This document shows positions 59,185-64,000 of a stretch of DNA of 64,000 nt, one piece after another. Position numbers and translations under genes: made by a program. The stretch is from Streptomyces sp. SA15. Lineage in GTDB: Bacteria; Actinomycetota; Actinomycetes; Streptomycetales; Streptomycetaceae. The stretch's first letter is position 1; each line of letters begins with the position of its first letter. The notes under the pieces were generated by a model. The model had not been told where the DNA came from and did no database searches. It saw only the letters and a program-made list of their open reading frames with translations. The DNA lies in contig NZ_NTGE01000120.1 in the NCBI RefSeq assembly GCF_002291145.1, positions 62,001-126,000 of the forward strand, written 5' to 3'.

Positions 59185-60219
59185 ATGAGCCCCGACCATC
59201 CGCCAGGCCTCGACCTCGACCGGCTGCGCGCCCTGCTCGACCGTGAGCGGCCCGGCCTGGTCCACGGCCCTCTGACCGGCCGGCTGATCGAGGGCGGACG
59301 GTCGAACCTCACGTACGCGGTCTCCGACGGCGCTTCCAAGTGGGTCGTACGGCGGCCCCCGCTGGGCCACGTCCTGGCCACCGCGCACGACATGAAGCGC
59401 GAGCACCGGGTGATCAGCGCACTGCACCCGACGAACGTGCCGGTGCCGCGCCCGGTGCTGATGTGCGAGGACGAGGAGGTGCTCGGGGCGCAGTTCTACG
59501 TCATGGAGTTCGTCGAGGGCATCCCGTACCGCACCGCCGACCAGCTCGCCTCCCTCGGTCCCGACCGCACCCGAGGGGCCGTGCTGAACCTCGTCGACAC
59601 GCTCGTGGAGCTCCACGCGGTGGACCCCGCCGAGGTGGGCCTGGCCGACTTCGGCCGCCCCGAGGGCTTCCTGGACCGGCAACTGCGACGCTGGGGCAAG
59701 CAGCTGGACGCCTCCCGCAACCGGGAGCTGGCCGGCATCGACGAGCTGCACGCGGCGCTCGGCCGGGAGCTGCCCCGCTCCCCCGCCCCGACGGTCGTAC
59801 ACGGTGACTACCGGCTCGACAATGTCCTGATCGGCGAGAACGACACGATCAAGGCGATCCTCGACTGGGAGATGTCGACGCTCGGCGACCCGCTCACCGA
59901 CCTCGGCCTGCTGGTGATGTACAGCATCCCGCTGGGCACGGCCGACTCCCCGGTCTTCACGACCGCCGAGGCTCCCGGCCACCCCGAACCCGCCGAACTC
60001 GTCGAGCGGTATGCCGCGCGCTCGGGACGCGACGTCTCCGCGGTGTCCTGGTACACGGCGTTCGCCTGGTTCAAGCTGGCCGTGATCCTGGAGGGCATCC
60101 ACTACCGCTACACCCTGGGCCAGACGGTCGGCCGCGGCTTCGACCGCATCGGCGACCTGGTCCCGATCTTCATCGAGCACGGTCTGACGACTCTTCAAGC
60201 AGGACTCCAGGAAGGCTGA
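59185..60219 (+). CDS. ACAD10-like phosphotransferase (APH fold)
   Basis: 344 residues with AGGAG before the ATG. It is an aminoglycoside-phosphotransferase-like kinase: lid segment GGRSNLTYAVSD, catalytic loop VVHGDYRLDNVLIG (His-Gly-Asp..Asn), and metal motif ILDWEMSTLGDP (Asp). This family, joined to or beside acyl-CoA dehydrogenases, phosphorylates 4-hydroxy acyl-CoAs so that they can be broken down. It lies four bases ahead of the acyl-CoA dehydrogenase gene, supporting that role. Confidence 0.88.
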   Translation: MSPDHPPGLDLDRLRALLDRERPGLVHGPLTGRLIEGGRSNLTYAVSDGASKWVVRRPPLGHVLATAHDMKREHRVISALHPTNVPVPRPVLMCEDEEVLGAQFYVMEFVEGIPYRTADQLASLGPDRTRGAVLNLVDTLVELHAVDPAEVGLADFGRPEGFLDRQLRRWGKQLDASRNRELAGIDELHAALGRELPRSPAPTVVHGDYRLDNVLIGENDTIKAILDWEMSTLGDPLTDLGLLVMYSIPLGTADSPVFTTAEAPGHPEPAELVERYAARSGRDVSAVSWYTAFAWFKLAVILEGIHYRYTLGQTVGRGFDRIGDLVPIFIEHGLTTLQAGLQEG

Positions 60220-60223
60220 GGCC

Positions 60224-61447
60224 ATGGACTTCGCGTTCGACGCGCGCACCGAGGAACTGCGCGCCAAGTTGCTCGCCTTCATGGACGAGTACGTCTACCC
60301 CGCCGAGCAGATCGCGCACGAGCAGCGCGCACAGCTGGCGTCCCCGTGGGACACCCCGCCGGTCGTCGAAGACCTGAAGGCCGAGGCACGCAGGCAGGGC
60401 CTGTGGAACCTCTTCCTCCCCGACACCGAGTACGGCGCCGGCCTGACGAACCTCCAGTACGCGCCGCTCGCCGAGATCACCGGCCGCAGCCCGCACCTGG
60501 CGCCGACCGTGACGAACTGCGCGGCGCCCGACACCGGGAACATGGAGGTCCTCACCCAGTTCGGCGACGAACAGCAGAAGAAGCAGTGGCTCGAACCCCT
60601 GCTCGCCGGTGAGATCCGCTCGGCGTTCGCGATGACGGAGCCCGAGGTGGCCTCGTCCGACGCCACGAACATCACCACGCACATCGAGCGAGCCTCCGAC
60701 GGCACGGACGAGTACGTCGTCACCGGGCGCAAGTGGTACATCTCCGGGGCGATGAACCCGGACTGCAAGATCTTCATCGTGATGGGCAAGACGGACCCGG
60801 ACGGCGCCGACATCCGCCGCCAGCAGTCCATGGTCCTGGTCCCCCGTGACACCCCGGGCGTCACGGTCCAGCGCGCGATGCAGGTCTTCGGCTACGAGGA
60901 CCACTACCACGGCGGCCACGCCGAGGTTATCTTCGACCACGCGCGCGTGCCGGTCTCGAACCTGATCGGCGAGGAGGGTGGCGGCTTCGCCATCGCCCAG
61001 GCCCGCCTCGGTCCCGGCCGTATCCACCACTGCATGCGGCTGATCGGCATGGCGGAGCGGGCGATCGAGCTGATGTGCAGGCGGGCGACGTCGCGCACCG
61101 CCTTCGGGAAGGCGCTGGCCCAGCAGGGCGTGGTCCACAACTGGATCGCGGACGCCCGGGTGGCGGTCGAGCAGCTGCGGCTGCTGGTGCTGAAGACGGC
61201 CTGGATGATGGACACGGTCGGCAACAGGGGCGCCCACACGGAGATCCAGGCCATCAAGATCGCCACGCCCCGTACGGTCGTCGACATCATCGACCGGGCG
61301 ATCCAACTGCACGGCGCGGGAGGGGTGAGCCAGGACTTCCCGCTGGCCGAGCTGTACGCCGGTGCCCGCACCCTGATGATCGCCGACGGCCCGGACGAGG
61401 TGCACCAGCGGTCGCTGGCGCGGCGGGAGCTGAAGAAGTACCTGTGA
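60224..61447 (+). CDS. acyl-CoA dehydrogenase
   Basis: 407 residues. It is an FAD-linked dehydrogenase: FAMTEPEVASSDATNI for FAD/substrate, GRKWYISGAM, ARLGPGRIHHCMRLIG, and QLHGAGGVSQDFPLA at the C-terminus. The PHRD-like region and RTLMIADGPDEVHQ are typical of the ACAD10/11 group that acts with the phosphotransferase. Cytosolic; electrons pass to electron-transfer flavoprotein. Followed by a perfect terminator. Confidence 0.92.
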   Translation: MDFAFDARTEELRAKLLAFMDEYVYPAEQIAHEQRAQLASPWDTPPVVEDLKAEARRQGLWNLFLPDTEYGAGLTNLQYAPLAEITGRSPHLAPTVTNCAAPDTGNMEVLTQFGDEQQKKQWLEPLLAGEIRSAFAMTEPEVASSDATNITTHIERASDGTDEYVVTGRKWYISGAMNPDCKIFIVMGKTDPDGADIRRQQSMVLVPRDTPGVTVQRAMQVFGYEDHYHGGHAEVIFDHARVPVSNLIGEEGGGFAIAQARLGPGRIHHCMRLIGMAERAIELMCRRATSRTAFGKALAQQGVVHNWIADARVAVEQLRLLVLKTAWMMDTVGNRGAHTEIQAIKIATPRTVVDIIDRAIQLHGAGGVSQDFPLAELYAGARTLMIADGPDEVHQRSLARRELKKYL

Positions 61448-61466
61448 GCTCATGTGTTGCTCATGT

Positions 61467-61501
61467 GTAAGGGGCGGCTGCCATTGGCAGCCGCCCCTTA
61501 C
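61467..61501. terminator. bidirectional terminator
   Basis: A perfect 16-bp stem (GTAAGGGGCGGCTGCC / GGCAGCCGCCCCTTAC) with a 3-base loop, between the converging acyl-CoA dehydrogenase and TetR genes. Confidence 0.9.
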
Positions 61502-61542
61502 ATATGGCCACTTGCGCATGGCCGCACGGAAACAGATGGACG

Positions 61543-62145
61543 CTACGGTCGCAGCGCCCGCAGCAGCAGATCGGCCAGGTGATCGGCGACCTCCTGGGGA
61601 CTGAGGGGGCCGTCGGGCCGGTACCAGGTCGACAGGTGGTGGACGGAGCCGAAGTGGTAGTCCACCACCAGGTCGGCAGGGGTCGCTTTGGAGAAGACGC
61701 CGGCCTCCTGCCCCTCCTCGATCAGCGCCCGGAATCGCTCGTGGTACCGGCGCCGCTCGGCACGCACCTGCTTGTTCTTCTCCGGACTGAGGTGGTGCAT
61801 CGAGCGCCAGAAGATCATCGCGTCGTCGAGCTTGTCGATCGTCGTGACGACGACGTCGGCCGCCGCGTCCCTCAGCCGCTTCTCGACCGGCTCGTCGGCG
61901 TCCGCGAAGGCGTCCAGTCTCTCTTGCTGGACGCGCAGCACGCGCGCGTACACCTCGTGCAGGAGGTCGTCCTTGGAGCCGAAGTAGTGGTACAGCGCCC
62001 CCTTGGTGACGCCGGCCGCCTCGACGATCTCCTGCACCGAGGTGCGGTCGTAGCCCTGCTCGGCGAAGAGCCGGGTGGCGGCGGCCAGCAGCCGCTGCGG
62101 CACGGGAGTCCCGTCACCTTCCGTCGTCCTGGGCACTGCCGCCAC
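61543..62145 (-). CDS. TetR-family regulator
   Basis: 200 residues from a GTG with GGAAGG upstream. HTH near residues 20-60: LFAEQGYDRTSVQEIVEAAG, then VTKGALYHYFGSKDDLL, almost the TetR consensus. The C-terminal domain (KLDDAMIFWRSMHHLSPEKN, VDYHFGSVHHLSTWYRP) is similar to regulators of fatty-acid degradation. It lies between acyl-CoA dehydrogenase and acyl-CoA ligase genes, so control of this catabolic cluster is likely. Confidence 0.88.
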   Translation of the reverse strand: MAAVPRTTEGDGTPVPQRLLAAATRLFAEQGYDRTSVQEIVEAAGVTKGALYHYFGSKDDLLHEVYARVLRVQQERLDAFADADEPVEKRLRDAAADVVVTTIDKLDDAMIFWRSMHHLSPEKNKQVRAERRRYHERFRALIEEGQEAGVFSKATPADLVVDYHFGSVHHLSTWYRPDGPLSPQEVADHLADLLLRALRP

Positions 62146-62182
62146 CTGCCTTCCGAGTCTTTCTTCTGTTGCTTTTCTGTTG

Positions 62183-63862
62183 CTACTTCTGTTGGCGCTT
62201 GTGGTCATGCGTGCGGGAACGCAGTTCCCGACGGAGGATCTTCCCACTCGCCGTCTTCGGCAGGTCGGGCAGGATCTCCACCTGACGCGGGTATTTGTAG
62301 GCGGCCAGTCTCTCCTTGCAGTACACGGCGAGGCTATCGGGGTCCGTCTCGGCCCCCGGACGCAGGCTGATGTAGGCCTTGACGGTCTCTCCGCGGTACC
62401 CGTCGGGCACGCCGACGACGGCCGCCTCGCGCACCGCCGGGTGCGTGTACAGCACGTCCTCGACCTCGCGCGGCCACACCTTGAAGCCGGAGGCGTTGAT
62501 CATGTCCTTCTTGCGGTCGACGACGTACAGCCAGCCCTGGGGGTCCATGAACCCGATGTCGCCGGTGCGCAGCTCCCCGTCGGGGAAGGTCTCGGCGGTG
62601 GCCTCCGGGCGCCGCCAGTAGCCGGGGACGACCTGCGGCCCCCGTACGACGATCTCCCCCTGTTCGCCGAAGGGCACCTCCTGCCCCCGGTCGTCGACGA
62701 TCCGGACGACCGTGTCGGGGCCGGGCACGCCCACCGCCAGCGTCCCGGAGGCCGGATCGACGGGTGCCTCCAGACCGGGTGGCACGGAGGCGCAGGGGGC
62801 GGTGCACTCCGTCAGCCCGTAGCCGTTGCGGATGTACGGCCCGAAACCGGCCCGGAACTTCTCCACCAGGGCGGGCGGGAGCGGTGCGCCGCCCGAGGAG
62901 ATGTTGACGAAGGACGAGAAGTGGTCCGGCGTGACGGACGGGTGGGCGGCCAGCGCCATGAAGGCCGTCGACGGGCCGACCGTGTAATGGGGCCGGTGCT
63001 CGGCGAACGCGTCCAGCACGACGCCCGCCTCGAAGCGGTACGCCAGGACGAGCGTGCCCGCGCTGTTCAGGCAGGCGCCGAGTTGGCAGACCATCCCGGT
63101 GATGTGGAACAGCGGCGCCATCGCGAAGTAGACGGGCGTCCCGGGCAGGGCCAGTCCGGTCCGCTGCCGCTCCGCGTTGTGCATGATGTTGCCGTGCGTG
63201 TTGGTGGCGCCCTTGGGGGTGCCGCTGGTGCCGGAGGTGTAGCTGATCAGCGCGATGTCGGCCGGGCCGGCGTCACGCCCCTCGGGCGCCTTGTGGCCGG
63301 CGCGGGCCACGGCCGTCAGGTCGTCGGCGTCCTCGGCCTGCGGGAGCCGCTCGAAGGTCAGCACGCGCGTGTCGCCTCGGGTCTGGAAATCCAGCTCGCA
63401 CCCGGTGAGCACGATCCGCACCGGCGAGTCGGCGGCCGTGTCGCGCAGATACGACTCCCAGGCGCGGTCGGAGCAGATCAGCGCGGCAACCTCGCCGTCC
63501 CGCAGGACGTGGCCGACCTCCCCCGACTTGTACATCGGATTGACGGGCACGACGGTCGCCCCCGCCTTCCAGGCGCCGAGCACGGCGAGCACGAAGTGCG
63601 GGGAGTTCTGCAGCAGGACCGCCACCCGGTCGCCGCGCTCCAGACCACGGGCGGCGAGGTGACCGGCGACGGAATCGCTCAGCTCGTCGACCTCGCGGTA
63701 GGTCAGGCGGCCGTCGAAGTAGGCGAGGAAGGTGCGGTCCGGGGTCTCGTCGACGGCCCGGCGCAGGGCGTGCACGAGGGAGTCGGCGGGGTCGATCGGG
63801 GCGCGCTGGGCGTCGCCCAGCAGGGCCAGCCAGGGCTTGGCCGCGTACCGGGAGTCGGTCAC
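62183..63862 (-). CDS. AMP-forming acyl-CoA ligase (fatty-acid-CoA type)
   Basis: 559 residues from a GTG that overlaps the stop of the upstream gene (GTGA) and has GGGAG seven bases away. It is an ANL-superfamily enzyme: ISYTSGTSGTPKGA for ATP, NGYGLTECT for the adenylate, GWLYVVDRKKDMINASGFKV, and the catalytic Lys in KTASGKILRREL. It activates a fatty or other carboxylic acid to its CoA ester, feeding the acyl-CoA dehydrogenase encoded nearby. It precedes the TetR gene on the same strand, with a 37-bp gap. Confidence 0.92.
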   Translation of the reverse strand: MTDSRYAAKPWLALLGDAQRAPIDPADSLVHALRRAVDETPDRTFLAYFDGRLTYREVDELSDSVAGHLAARGLERGDRVAVLLQNSPHFVLAVLGAWKAGATVVPVNPMYKSGEVGHVLRDGEVAALICSDRAWESYLRDTAADSPVRIVLTGCELDFQTRGDTRVLTFERLPQAEDADDLTAVARAGHKAPEGRDAGPADIALISYTSGTSGTPKGATNTHGNIMHNAERQRTGLALPGTPVYFAMAPLFHITGMVCQLGACLNSAGTLVLAYRFEAGVVLDAFAEHRPHYTVGPSTAFMALAAHPSVTPDHFSSFVNISSGGAPLPPALVEKFRAGFGPYIRNGYGLTECTAPCASVPPGLEAPVDPASGTLAVGVPGPDTVVRIVDDRGQEVPFGEQGEIVVRGPQVVPGYWRRPEATAETFPDGELRTGDIGFMDPQGWLYVVDRKKDMINASGFKVWPREVEDVLYTHPAVREAAVVGVPDGYRGETVKAYISLRPGAETDPDSLAVYCKERLAAYKYPRQVEILPDLPKTASGKILRRELRSRTHDHKRQQK

Positions 63863-64000
63863 CGGGTCGTCTCCCACTTCTGCTGGATGTGGTTCATGCC
63901 CGCCAGCCAGCGGTCGGGGTCGGTGGCCCTGGCCTGATAGAACCCGGCGACCTCGGGGTGCGGCAGGACCAGGAAGCGGTCCTCCTCGATGCCCTTGAAG
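63859..64000 (-). CDS. short-chain dehydrogenase, C-terminal end
   Basis: Only the last 46 codons are in the window. They read FLVLPHPEVAGFYQARATDP, then DRWLAGMNHIQQKWETTR and a stop. The pattern resembles the C-terminal tail of short-chain dehydrogenases that accompany fatty-acyl-CoA catabolic genes in actinobacteria. The stop overlaps the start of the ligase gene, so it is an operon partner. The gene continues beyond the right edge. Confidence 0.7.
   Translation of the reverse strand, partial: FKGIEEDRFLVLPHPEVAGFYQARATDPDRWLAGMNHIQQKWETTR

Overview
The window is high-GC actinobacterial chromosome from a Streptomyces. Three things indicate this: a glycerol (gyl) operon led by an IclR-type gylR, the ParA-modulator gene parJ next to the mycothiol gene mshC, and a long plus a short chaplin gene (chpC, chpH). 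The gene order resembles, from memory, the S. coelicolor stretch around SCO1657-SCO1700. Most starts were placed by ribosome-binding site; GTG starts are common.

Layout. 0-5 kb: start of a solute-binding lipoprotein, a HAD phosphatase and metH. 5-10.4 kb: gylR, glpF, glpK, glpD for glycerol uptake, phosphorylation and oxidation, with near-identical 19-bp palindromes before gylR and before glpF (probable GylR operators). 10.5-14.6 kb: a FadR-type regulator, parJ, a Tat-exported SMP-30-like protein and a decayed subtilisin-like protease. 14.7-18.2 kb: mshC and the conserved actinobacterial trio that accompanies it (SCO1664-type kinase-like protein, DUF3090, MSMEG_4193-type phosphatase). 18.3-25.7 kb: CorA transporter, ferritin-like protein, F420-type oxidoreductase, aldo/keto reductase coupled to a RecD2-like protein whose helicase motifs are degenerate, and small conserved proteins. 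25.8-28.6 kb: chpC, chpH and an M20 peptidase. 28.7 kb: tRNA-Leu(GAG), overlapped on the other strand by the tail of a serine recombinase.

29-41 kb looks like an accessory island next to that tRNA. At its centre is one minus-strand operon (38.7 to 32.1 kb): a cupredoxin-fold protein, a PQQ-dependent alcohol dehydrogenase with the lanthanide-type Asp-Tyr-Asp signature, pqqA, pqqB, pqqC, pqqD, pqqE and a cation/Ca2+ antiporter. It is flanked on both sides by large multidomain SpoIIE-type phosphatases. Neither the dehydrogenase nor the cupredoxin-like protein has a visible export signal, and no cytochrome c gene is present. This is the most unusual system in the window.

41.5-46.8 kb: a poly-lysine-synthetase-like (Pls) membrane NRPS overlapping an M1 zinc peptidase. 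46.8-52 kb: a YchJ-type protein, then the gluconate/idonate cluster gntR, gntK, gntP, an SDR dehydrogenase and an idonate-type dehydrogenase. 52-59 kb: a molybdopterin oxidoreductase with its cytochrome b partner, an APC permease, a TPR-like protein, a DMT permease, a NUDIX hydrolase, two DUF202 membrane proteins and a duplicated His-rich protein. 59-64 kb: an acyl-CoA catabolic cluster (phosphotransferase, acyl-CoA dehydrogenase, TetR regulator, acyl-CoA ligase and a truncated SDR gene at the window edge).

All functional calls come from reading protein sequence and context by eye; no database search was run.
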